Shown: in pieces, positions 35,475 to 44,400 of the stretch
How positions within the stretch are numbered: position 1 is the first letter of the stretch
How the letters are laid out: each line of letters begins with the position of its first letter
Made by a program: the position numbers and the translations under genes
Assembly (NCBI GenBank): GCA_025370845.1
Contig: JAMXFF010000004.1
Span: 124,001 to 188,000 of the forward strand
Reading direction: 5' to 3'
From: Laspinema palackyanum D2a
Lineage (GTDB): Bacteria; Cyanobacteriota; Cyanobacteriia; Cyanobacteriales; Laspinemataceae
DNA: 64,000 nucleotides
The notes under the pieces: generated by a model
Databases searched by the model: none
Told to the model about the DNA's origin: nothing
The model's input: only the letters and a program-made list of their open reading frames with translations

Positions 35475-37127
35475 CTAGTAACTTGGGGATTGCCAATAGC
35501 GGTCTTCGGCTGGAATAGTTGGGTCGGCGTAGGAGTCGGCGGATGGGTCGGCGTATGAGTCGGCGGATGGGTCGGCGTAGGGGTCGGCGTAGGAGTCGGC
35601 GTAGGGGTCGGCGTAGGAGTCGGCTGATGGGTCCGTCGGAGTCCACTCTCTATACTCCTCGGTGACCGGAGGTTCGCTAGGGTACTCATCCGCAGCAGGG
35701 GGTTCAACCGAATCCTCGGAATAATAAGAGTCCCCTGGGGAAGACTCCTCCACCGAGGGCGCGGGATTCTGGAGATTTTGTTTCGCCAGCCAATCCCTGC
35801 CGATCTGAATGGTGATATCCGATCGCAAACTGCCGGTACTTTCCACCCGGACCTCACCCAGGCCCAGGGCCTGTTGAATGGCTTGGGCGCTTTCCATGTC
35901 ACCATTTTGGGCAACAATCCGCGTCACCGCTAACGGTTGGTTCCAGGGACTGGAAACAAAAACATTCCAATACCCTTTTTCCGAGAGGCTATTTCGCAAG
36001 CGATCCACCCCATCCCAGTCATCCGTGCTATCTTGAATGGCGACCCGGACATAAGCCGGATCAACGGAATCATAATGCCTACCATGAAGGTCGCGATCCA
36101 AATGTTCGGCGATCATCGCATCCAGGCGTTCATAGTTGGGTAACCAGTAACTGGCTTCATATTCCTCGGGAGCGCTGAAATCTCCTGGCACCATTAACAT
36201 TTGCACATTAGAAGATTCCGTTTGAGCCGCAAAACCCGCAAGCGCAGCAATTTCCTCAATCGTTAAGTTCGTATCAATGAATTCTTGAACCACCGAGAGG
36301 ATTTTCGGTAATCGGGTGATGGTATTGATATTCAGGGTTTGATCCATCAGCGATCGCATCATCATTTGCTGACGCTGGATCCGACCGATATCCCCTAACT
36401 GATCGTAGCGAAACCGGAGAAATTGTAGCGCCTCTTTGCCCCCGAGATACTGCTCTCCCTGCTTGAGGTTGATGTACAGACGTTGGCTATCATCCTGGTA
36501 TTTCATATCCACCGGGACATACATCTTGACCCCGCCGAGGGCATCCACTAATTTTTCGACCCCTTGAACATTGATGCGAATATAACGGTCAATGCGAACG
36601 CCACCGAGGAGTTCATTAACCGCCTTAGCGCTCAGAGCAGGACCGCCAAAATAGTTGGCATCATTAATTTTGCGGACGCCATATCCTTCGACTAAAGTGC
36701 GGGTATCTCTCGGGATAGAAAGAACCGTCAACTTATTGGCTTCAGGGTCAAAGCGGACCAATAGCATGACATCCGAGAGACCATCCAGGGAATTAACTGG
36801 GGCATGGTATCCTAATTCGGGAACCTTCTCGTCTTTAAGGTCAGAAGTTAAAACGCTAGTACCGATGATTAAAATGTTAACTGAGCGAGTGAGCTCAGGC
36901 AATTTAAGATTGGTCCGCGCCAGATCACTATTAGAAAATATAGCTGCATCTTCAGCACTCAGTCGGCTTTGCATTAAGGGGGTACTCGACAAAGACACGG
37001 CAAGCAAGGCTCCTGCTGTTGCCGAGAGCATTGCCACACCACTTAAGCCAAAACACAGCCAAAGCCAACGTCCCCGATTATCTTTATTGAGCTTGTTACT
37101 CCGGGGTTTAGCGGTAGGTTCCGCCAT
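35475..37127 (-). CDS. LytR-CpsA-Psr (LCP) family protein with repetitive acidic tail
   Basis: From ATG 37127 the protein is about 550 residues: a basic cytosolic tail, one span (WLWLCFGLSGVAMLSATAGA), and an LCP catalytic domain with SIPRDTRTLVEG, KINDANYFGG, VDALGGVKMYVP and FLRFRYDQLGDIGRIQRQQ. A LytR_C domain follows near 370-450. LCP enzymes ligate glycopolymers to cell wall or envelope targets. The last 90 residues are Ser/Pro/Glu-rich and then repeat SYADP/PSAD units encoded by a 12-bp tandem repeat. A longer frame from 37220 adds 31 residues without a ribosome site. Confidence 0.88.
   Translation of the reverse strand: MAEPTAKPRSNKLNKDNRGRWLWLCFGLSGVAMLSATAGALLAVSLSSTPLMQSRLSAEDAAIFSNSDLARTNLKLPELTRSVNILIIGTSVLTSDLKDEKVPELGYHAPVNSLDGLSDVMLLVRFDPEANKLTVLSIPRDTRTLVEGYGVRKINDANYFGGPALSAKAVNELLGGVRIDRYIRINVQGVEKLVDALGGVKMYVPVDMKYQDDSQRLYINLKQGEQYLGGKEALQFLRFRYDQLGDIGRIQRQQMMMRSLMDQTLNINTITRLPKILSVVQEFIDTNLTIEEIAALAGFAAQTESSNVQMLMVPGDFSAPEEYEASYWLPNYERLDAMIAEHLDRDLHGRHYDSVDPAYVRVAIQDSTDDWDGVDRLRNSLSEKGYWNVFVSSPWNQPLAVTRIVAQNGDMESAQAIQQALGLGEVRVESTGSLRSDITIQIGRDWLAKQNLQNPAPSVEESSPGDSYYSEDSVEPPAADEYPSEPPVTEEYREWTPTDPSADSYADPYADSYADPYADPSADSYADPSADSYADPTIPAEDRYWQSPSY
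35521..35630. repeat. 12-bp coding tandem repeat in the LCP gene
   Basis: About nine units of the type GTCGGCGTAGGA, with GTCGGCGGATGG variants, encode alternating SYAD, PYAD and PSAD in the LCP tail. On the minus strand in another frame it reads as TP repeats, which is an artefact. Confidence 0.9.
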
Positions 37128-37400
37128 CGGGCGTTGCTTGGATACGTTCTGATTTGGCACGGGCTTCCTCACACACTCAACAATATATCGATCAAATCGG
37201 ACGAGCATCCTCACGCTCAATTAGGCAAACGGCTGTGCAGGTGTTTAACACCCCGTACCGTTGATAGGTTGATTGGCTATTTCCTATTCCCTGGGATTGG
37301 GGGGGTCACTATCTAGCCCGTCATTCGCCGTTGTCGGCTGCTCAACCTTAAGTTAGCTTGAGGCTTGGCGATCGCTGGAAACGACCCTCCCACGACAGGT

Positions 37401-37913
37401 CTAGGATAAATGCTTGCCAACAATCTCCTCAGCAACCTGTGATACCCCCGGTAATCGCAGTGGCCGACGTTGCCACAGACGAACCATCAGCCAAATATTT
37501 ACCACAAAATAGCCCGAGGTTAACACACTACTCATTAATAACAGGGGAATGGTGAGTAATTCCGAACTTCTTGCGCCGGTTTCCAAGAAAATATATCCGA
37601 GTAGCCACCCAAAGGCTAGGGTAATGGCTAGACGAGAGGCCGCTTTTTGTTGGCGGCTACCTTGGTGACGATATAACGTCCATAAGGCAGGGAAAAAGCC
37701 GAGGATGGGGAGGAAGTAGAAAAAGAGTCCTAAATGGGCAAGGTCTTTGTTTTCTAAGTCTTCCGGAGTCAGGGCCGGGGGAGGACTGTTCAAGTCCTCT
37801 TCAGCCCAACTGGATGCAGCAAAACGAGAGCGAACGCGGCGATCGCTCTCGTCCAGGATTTTAGAAGACTGGCGTTTGGGGCCAGTCGGGGAATTAGGCG
37901 GAAACTTGGTCAT
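37401..37913 (-). CDS. Small membrane protein, DUF4870-like
   Basis: The 170-residue protein has a charged 55-residue N-terminus and three or four membrane spans: LAHLGLFFYFLPILGFFPAL, LAITLAFGWLLGYIFLE, LTIPLLLMSSVLTSG and a following span. The arrangement resembles DUF4870-type proteins, but the match is weak. Function is unknown. It is on the same strand as the subtilase (upstream, 49-base gap) and the LCP gene (downstream), so it may be cotranscribed with the former. Confidence 0.65.
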   Translation of the reverse strand: MTKFPPNSPTGPKRQSSKILDESDRRVRSRFAASSWAEEDLNSPPPALTPEDLENKDLAHLGLFFYFLPILGFFPALWTLYRHQGSRQQKAASRLAITLAFGWLLGYIFLETGARSSELLTIPLLLMSSVLTSGYFVVNIWLMVRLWQRRPLRLPGVSQVAEEIVGKHLS

Positions 37914-37962
37914 AACCGGAGAGTTTTAGCCATCAACGTGATAGGCATCAGTTTAAGCGGTT

Positions 37963-39636
37963 TTAAGGAGTCGGGGTAGTCCACCAAGCCAAACTGTAAG
38001 GTTGGGTGGATTCATTGACTTGATCGCGAAAATACACCCGGATTTTATAACGGCCTGTTTGGGGAATCGGGTGATAAATATGTTCGGTACTGTCTACCTT
38101 GCTAACTGAGGACCAGACACTCTTGCGAACATCAGTTTCATCCGCAGGCATCAGATAGAGTTCCAGGTTATTCAAACCGCGATCGCGAAAGCCTTCCCCA
38201 ATATCATATTTCTCATTATTATTCCCATCAACCAGATCAACCCAACGATTCCAGGTTAGAGAAATGGACACGAACCGGCCCGCCTCTATGGGTTGGTCTA
38301 GGACATACTCCTGATAACTATTCGCCTCAACCTCGCGATAATCCCAACCGATTCCCGGTAGGGCATTTCCCGGACCCCACTGACCGGCACTAAACTGTTG
38401 GTAGGCTCGGTAAGCATTGAGATGGCCCGTTCCCAGGTCTCCATCCAGGGGAATTTCTTGACTGCTATAAGCGTCCGAATCTAACCAGGTGCGGTTCTGG
38501 TTGGCAAAAACCGTGCGAGTCATTTTCAAATGCTGACCATTGCCCGGGTCTTCGATTTTTTCCGCCGAGTTCATTAAAACGGCTTTCATCACCTCATGGC
38601 GGCGAGCATCGAGGGTCCATTGGGGAGTGTTGGCTTGTTGATGAAGTTGGCGATCGCCATATTCTTGCAACAGGGCCACCGTTGCCGTCACATGAGGGGC
38701 CGCAAAACTGGTGCCACTGGTCCGGGTGACTTCACCATCTAAGCTCAATAAATCCAAGTTACTCCCTGGAGCCACTAAGCTAATAGCGCGGCGGTTATCC
38801 ACATTTCCTTCTAACCCCACCAACCGACTGGTAATGCCACTAAAGGCACTGCCAATATTCGCCAAGTCTACTTTGGCAAACTTGCCCTCATAGAGTGTCG
38901 TAAACGCCACATTGATCCCGTTATAGTTATCCGTGGGAATAGGAATGCCCCCGCGTCCTTGATTTCCCGCCACCACATGAACCACATTATGGACCCGGGC
39001 TGACCAATCCAAACATTGAGTCAGCAGGGCGTTCCCATCTAAAACCGCATTAGGACGAGGATCCTGGGCTAGGGATTCCCCAAAACTGTAGTTAATTGCC
39101 CTCACATCTCCGCTATTTTGTTCAGCCAGATTTTGAGCCGCTAAACATTCTTCCGGTTGTCCACTGCGCCGCAACAAGCCAATCCCAGCCGCATAGAGGG
39201 TGGCATTTGGGGCCACCCCAGGAAATGCCTTATCCGAACTAATCATCACCGAGGCAACGTGCTCGGCGTGTTGTTCAGCCGGTTTCATTTGGGGATCATC
39301 TGTGGGGCTGGTTTTAGCTGGTGCATCCTGCATGAAAACCTGCTGAATGGGGATTTCCCGATGCCGGTTCGCTTGTTTGTCAAGGCCAAATTTTCGCGGG
39401 CGGCCAATGTCCACTTGACCGATCGCAATTTTTCTCCCCGTTAAGTTATAGGGCGCATCTTGCAGCCGACGGGCATCGATGCCGATTTCACCAATTGAAG
39501 TGGGAAGGGCGACGGCTGGAATTCCAATAAAAGCCATACTCACACCGCCGACGAGTCCGCTTAACCCTGTTCTAAGTTTTAAGCGCTTCACTGTTCCGGC
39601 TCCACACACCAACCAATTATTAGGGAGTTTCTTCAT
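37963..39636 (-). CDS. Secreted subtilisin-like (S8) serine protease
   Basis: The 557-residue protein has an N-terminal signal-like hydrophobic segment (LVGGVSMAFIGIPAVA) and an S8 catalytic domain. Asp lies in IAIGQVDIG, His in EQHAEHVASVM, the oxyanion Asn in VVAGNQGRGG and Ser in GTSFAAPHV. The usual GTHVAG and DTG motifs are diverged, but the triad order is intact. The C-terminal 150 residues (about 400-555) look like a jelly-roll P-domain-type module, ending in RYKIRVYFRDQ and a Trp pair. It is likely exported. It is divergent from rpe with a short shared promoter region. Confidence 0.85.
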   Translation of the reverse strand: MKKLPNNWLVCGAGTVKRLKLRTGLSGLVGGVSMAFIGIPAVALPTSIGEIGIDARRLQDAPYNLTGRKIAIGQVDIGRPRKFGLDKQANRHREIPIQQVFMQDAPAKTSPTDDPQMKPAEQHAEHVASVMISSDKAFPGVAPNATLYAAGIGLLRRSGQPEECLAAQNLAEQNSGDVRAINYSFGESLAQDPRPNAVLDGNALLTQCLDWSARVHNVVHVVAGNQGRGGIPIPTDNYNGINVAFTTLYEGKFAKVDLANIGSAFSGITSRLVGLEGNVDNRRAISLVAPGSNLDLLSLDGEVTRTSGTSFAAPHVTATVALLQEYGDRQLHQQANTPQWTLDARRHEVMKAVLMNSAEKIEDPGNGQHLKMTRTVFANQNRTWLDSDAYSSQEIPLDGDLGTGHLNAYRAYQQFSAGQWGPGNALPGIGWDYREVEANSYQEYVLDQPIEAGRFVSISLTWNRWVDLVDGNNNEKYDIGEGFRDRGLNNLELYLMPADETDVRKSVWSSVSKVDSTEHIYHPIPQTGRYKIRVYFRDQVNESTQPYSLAWWTTPTP

Positions 39637-39687
39637 ATTTTGTTAAACTGAATACGACTTGACGGACGGATGAAATATTTGTTAGCC

Positions 39688-40404
39688 ATGACCCAAACGC
39701 AATCAAACAAACCTATTGTCGTTGCTCCCTCCATCCTATCAGCAGATTTTAGTCGTCTGGGAGAGGAAGTACAGGCCATCGATCGCGCCGGGGCAGATTG
39801 GATCCATGTTGATGTCATGGATGGTCGGTTTGTCCCTAATATTACGATTGGCCCTCTTGTGGTCAAAGCCCTTCGTCCTGTGACATCCAAACCATTGGAT
39901 GTGCATTTGATGATTGTTGAACCAGAACGGTATGTTGAGGATTTTGCCAAAGCTGGGGCCGATATTATTTCGGTTCATGCGGAACACAATGCCTCCCCTC
40001 ACCTCCACCGGACCCTCGGTCAGATTAAAGAACTCGGCAAACAAGCCGGGGTGGTACTCAATCCTTCCACGCCGTTGGAGTTGATTGAATACGTTCTGGA
40101 TCTGTGCGATTTGGTCTTAATCATGAGCGTTAACCCCGGTTTCGGCGGTCAAAGTTTTATCCCCGGTGTGGTCCCCAAAATCCGGAAGCTGCGCCAGATG
40201 TGCGATGAGCGCGGTTTAGACCCCTGGATTGAAGTTGATGGCGGCCTCAAAGGGAACAATTCCTGGCAAGTCATTGAAGCCGGTGCGAATGCGATTGTTG
40301 CCGGTTCTGCCGTCTTTGGTGCTCCGGACTATCAAAAGGCGATCGAGGAGATTCGCCACAGCCAGCGTCCAGCATTGGAAGCCCAACCGTTGGCAGCGGT
40401 GTAG
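39688..40404 (+). CDS. rpe: Ribulose-phosphate 3-epimerase
   Basis: The 238-residue TIM-barrel enzyme interconverts ribulose-5-phosphate and xylulose-5-phosphate in the Calvin cycle and oxidative pentose phosphate pathway. Signatures are [54 protein letters not shown] and EVDGGL, with the metal histidines and catalytic aspartates in place. ATG 39688 gives the usual cyanobacterial start; ATG 39670 adds six residues. A terminator follows at 40442. Confidence 0.96.
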   Translation: MTQTQSNKPIVVAPSILSADFSRLGEEVQAIDRAGADWIHVDVMDGRFVPNITIGPLVVKALRPVTSKPLDVHLMIVEPERYVEDFAKAGADIISVHAEHNASPHLHRTLGQIKELGKQAGVVLNPSTPLELIEYVLDLCDLVLIMSVNPGFGGQSFIPGVVPKIRKLRQMCDERGLDPWIEVDGGLKGNNSWQVIEAGANAIVAGSAVFGAPDYQKAIEEIRHSQRPALEAQPLAAV

Positions 40405-40441
40405 TGATAGCAGCGGATTGATTCTAATCCGGACCTCTGCG

Positions 40442-40481
40442 GGAAGCGAAACGACGCCATCGAATCGCTTCCTTTATTTTT
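40442..40481 (+). terminator. rpe terminator
   Basis: GGAAGCGA (40442-40449) pairs with TCGCTTCC (40465-40472), followed by TTTATTTTT, 38 bases past the rpe stop. Confidence 0.8.
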
Positions 40482-41464
40482 GAGCAATTTTTTGAGCAAT
40501 TTTTGACGGGAATGCACTGGGATGGTGCTTGATCGCTGATTCTTTTGACTCCCGCGAGGTCTTACCCATCACCTCCATCAAGATTTTGACAAAAAATTTC
40601 CAATTTTGACCGGAGGCACAGGTCGTTACAGGATGCTCTGTCCTTTTGGGGATGAAGTGGTTGATTTGAGGATTGGCAGTTGCCATCGCCTGGGGGAATT
40701 CCGGAGTTCCCTGTGGCGATCGCCTTCCATTGCAAACCCGGTGTCAGACCTCTCTTCCTTAAAAAGGGTTGGGGATCTAAAATAGAAGAGGAGGTGTTTG
40801 AATCGGGGTAATCTGTCCCGTGATGCACCGGAGTTCGGCCTAGGTATTGACAATGGCCGAAGCGATGATTCACTCCCCTTGTATGATGATTAATCCTTCC
40901 GTTGCTCGCCACCGGCTGACCCGAAATCTATCCTTTGAAGCATGAGAGTGAGTCTCTATCAATTGGACAATTCTGGGGTACTCTATTTCGCCAAAATGGA
41001 AATGTGATTCTCTTGGATTAACCACCCGAATGATTTTAACGGGCCTATAGGAGTGAACGGCCTCACCGATCCTCGGGCAGGAGCTACCGAGGTGAGTGGC
41101 CGGAAAATCTGCTTAAAAAAATGATAAAATTAAAATCAATTCAGAGTGCGGAAATTCCGACTAACAAACCAATGGAAAACCCGGGGATACATCAGCGAGA
41201 AAATACTAGAGATTGCCCAACTCTTGCACCCTTGATTAGGAACCTCAATGAAGGGAATCGGTCAGTTCCTATAAACAGCGAAGAAGACTACTGGATAATT
41301 AGGGATGACCGAATGGGAAATCTCTCCCGGGGCAGAAATACCTTAAACTCCCATGTCGAGGCATGATCGCTCCCCACGCTAAACTAAAAGACGTTGCTGC
41401 AAATATGGACGCGCAGGTAAGGCTCCTGCCCAGAGCGCGGGCTAGCTAACTCAGAGGGCGGAAT
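40482..41464. other. Long intergenic and 5' leader region of the hybrid kinase
   Basis: Nearly 1 kb without a secure gene. It holds a doubled TTTTTGAGCAA after the terminator, an extended inverted repeat at 41058-41102 and a hairpin-rich leader at about 41400-41445 (GCAGG 41413-41417 with CCTGC 41425-41429, enclosed by CGCG). An 81-codon frame at 41121-41366 (ATG start, polar, no ribosome site) is weakly possible. Confidence 0.4.
41058..41102 (+). other. Structured inverted repeat upstream of the hybrid kinase
   Basis: CGGCC (41058-41062) pairs with GGCCG (41098-41102), TCACC with GGTGA inside it, and TCGG (41073-41076) with CCGA (41087-41090) as the top. The long imperfect hairpin could be RNA or a protein site. 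It lacks a U-run. Confidence 0.4.
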
Positions 41465-44400
41465 ATGTTCAGGAAATACAAGCGCTCCCATCTGCTGAAT
41501 TATGGTGTTGCCCCGGGATCGGTGGCGATCGCACTGGTGCTGACTCAACTGCTATTCCCACTGATTCAACTGACTCCCTCCATCCTGTTTTTTGCAGCGG
41601 TGGCAGTGACGGCTGGATATGGCGGAATGGGTCCCGGGTTATTTGCCACCCTGCTCTCGGTGGCGACGATTGACCATTTTTTTAAAAACTCCCCGTTTAC
41701 CTGGAGCATCGAATGGGGAGATCTGATATGGGTGGCGGTATTAAGTTTGGTCACGGTTCTGATTCATTCCCTCAAAGAGTCTAAACGTGCCGCTGTACAG
41801 GAATTACAAAAAAAACAAGAATTTTTGCAGGTGATGACGGATTCATTACCTGTGGCAATTTCTTATGTAGATGCCTTAGAACTCTATCGTTTCAACAATC
41901 AACGCTACGAAGACTGGTTTGGACATTCGCGGGATTCCGTGGGAGGGAAGCACCTCAAGGAGATTCTGGGAGAGGGTGCTTATCAAGTGATTCGGCCTTA
42001 TGTCAAGGTGGCATTATCCGGACAGTCAGTGACTTATGAAACCAAAATTCCCTATCAAGAGGGAGGGTCCCGTTATATTCGTGCCACCTACGTTCCCGAC
42101 TGGGGTCACCGCCAACAGGTGAAAGGATTTATTGCCTTTATTGAAGATATTACCCAACAACGGAAGGCGGAAGATAGTCTGCGTGAGTCCCAACAACGGA
42201 GTCAATTAGCTTTAGATGCGGCTCAAATGGGGACTTGGGAATGGAACCTCAAAACGGGCAAGGTGAAGCGATCGGCGATGGTGGCGCGGATTTTTGGCAG
42301 CGACCAGGGCAGCTTTGATGGCACTTATGAAGCGTTTGTGCAAGGGATTTATCCCGAAGACCGCCCCAGTTTCGAGCAGGCGGTTCAAGAGGCGATCGCC
42401 AATCATGCTGATTATCAAATCGAATTTAGAATTCCTAGAGGCCATCTGGGGATCCGTTGGGTGTTATGTAAGGGTCAAGTCTTGCTGGATCAGGATGGCA
42501 AGCCCCAGCGGGCCCTCGGGGTCTGCATGGATGTGACGGAAAGTCGCTATGCCTCGGAAGCCCTCCGGGTGAGTGAAGAACGATTTCGGCACATCTATGA
42601 GTCGAATTTGATTGGATTGGTGTTTGGCGATCGCAATGGCAATATTAGCGAAGCCAACAATGCGTTTCTAAATATTGTCGGGTACACCCCGGATGATTTG
42701 CGATCGCGTCGGGTGATTTGGCAGAATCTCAACCCCTTTAATCGCAGCGATGATGAGGACATGACTGTGGGTCTGGTGGCAGGGGTGGCGACCCCCACAG
42801 AAACTGAATTAATTCGCAAAGATGGTCGTCGCGTCCCGGTTTTGATGGGCCAAGTGCCGCTCCAAGACTACACCAATATGGGGATCAGCTTTGTTCTGGA
42901 CCTGAGCGAACGCAAACAAGCTCAAGCGGCTTTAAGCGAAAGTGAAGAACGTCTGCGCCTCGCTTTGGAAGCGGCCCACATGGGAATGTGGGATTGGGAT
43001 ATCGCTACGGGCAAAATTGCCCAGTCTGATATTGTCGATCGCTTGTTGGGGTTGGAAGTCGGTAGCTTTGGCGGGACCTACAATAGCTTAATCAAAATCG
43101 TTCATCCCGATGATCGGGTGCGATTCAATGCTCATGCGATCGCTACGATGGAACGCGGTCAAGATTTTAATGTGGAATTCCGAGTGGTGAAACCCGATGG
43201 CACCGTTGCCTGGGTCGCTAGTATTGGCAAACGACTCCCGGATAAGGCCAAAAATGGCGATCGCTTGATCGGGGTCTGCATGGACATCACCGAACGCAAG
43301 CAAATCGAACAGGAACTCTACCGTCGGGAACAGGAATTTAAGGCTTTAGCCGAAAATGCCCCGGATATCATCGCTAGGATGGATTCCGAAGGGCGCTATC
43401 AGTATGTCAATCAGGCGATCGAACAAGTGACTGGCATCTCTCAGACCGCCTTTATCGGCAAAACTTTTTCTGAGTTGGGATTCCCCGAGGAAATTGATGC
43501 TTTGTGGAAACAAAGCGTCAGCGAGGTGCTCGCCACGGCACAAGAGGGGATTGTCGAGGGCTATTTACCCACCCCGAAGGGAACGCGATACTATCAATCT
43601 CGGTTGGTTCCAGAACAGGCGATCGATGGGTCCCTGGACCATGCGATCTGCATCAGTCGCGATATCACGGACCTCAAACAAACCCAAGAAGCGTTACGGG
43701 AAACCAATCAAACCCTCAAAGCCCTGATTCAAGCTTGCCCCTTGGCGGTAATGGTCTTGGATCCGACTGGGAACGTCAAAATGTGGAACCGCAGCGCTGA
43801 GAAGATTTTGGGCTGGACTGAAGCCGAAGCGATCGGGTGTCAATTCCCAGGCATTCCCTCAGAAAAACGAGAGGAATTGCAAGAGAATATCTCCGCGACC
43901 CTAGCGGGAAATCCCTTAATGGGCGCGGAAACTCGTCGTTTGACTAAAGTGGGCAGGGAAATAGATGTAGCCATCTGGACAGCACCCTTGCGCGATGCCA
44001 AGGGAAATGTCACCTACCTCTCAATCTTGGCCGATATCAGCGATCGCAAGCAAGCGGAAGAAGCTCTGCGCGAGAGTGAGGAACGCTTCCGCACCTTGGT
44101 CAACTCGATGGATGATATCGTATTCACGTTGGATCATCAGGGTCGGCATACGGCGATTTTTGGCCGATGGTTCGAGCGTACCCAGATCCTGCCCGAAGAC
44201 TTTCTCGGCAAAAGCGCAGGGGATCTCTTTGGTCCGCAAGCGGCAGAGATTCATAACAATGCGAATCAAAAAGCCCTCACCGGGGAGAGCGTGATCTATG
44301 AATGGAGTTTCCAGACCGATGCTGGGACTCAATACTGTCAAACTTCTCTCTCTCCTCTGCGCGATCGCCAGGGGAGAGTCACGGGAATTGTCGGTGTGGG

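Noticed and set aside
35312-35917. Minus-strand Thr/Pro-repeat protein
   Set aside because: It is an alternative frame of the 12-bp repeat in the LCP gene and has no ribosome site or family match.
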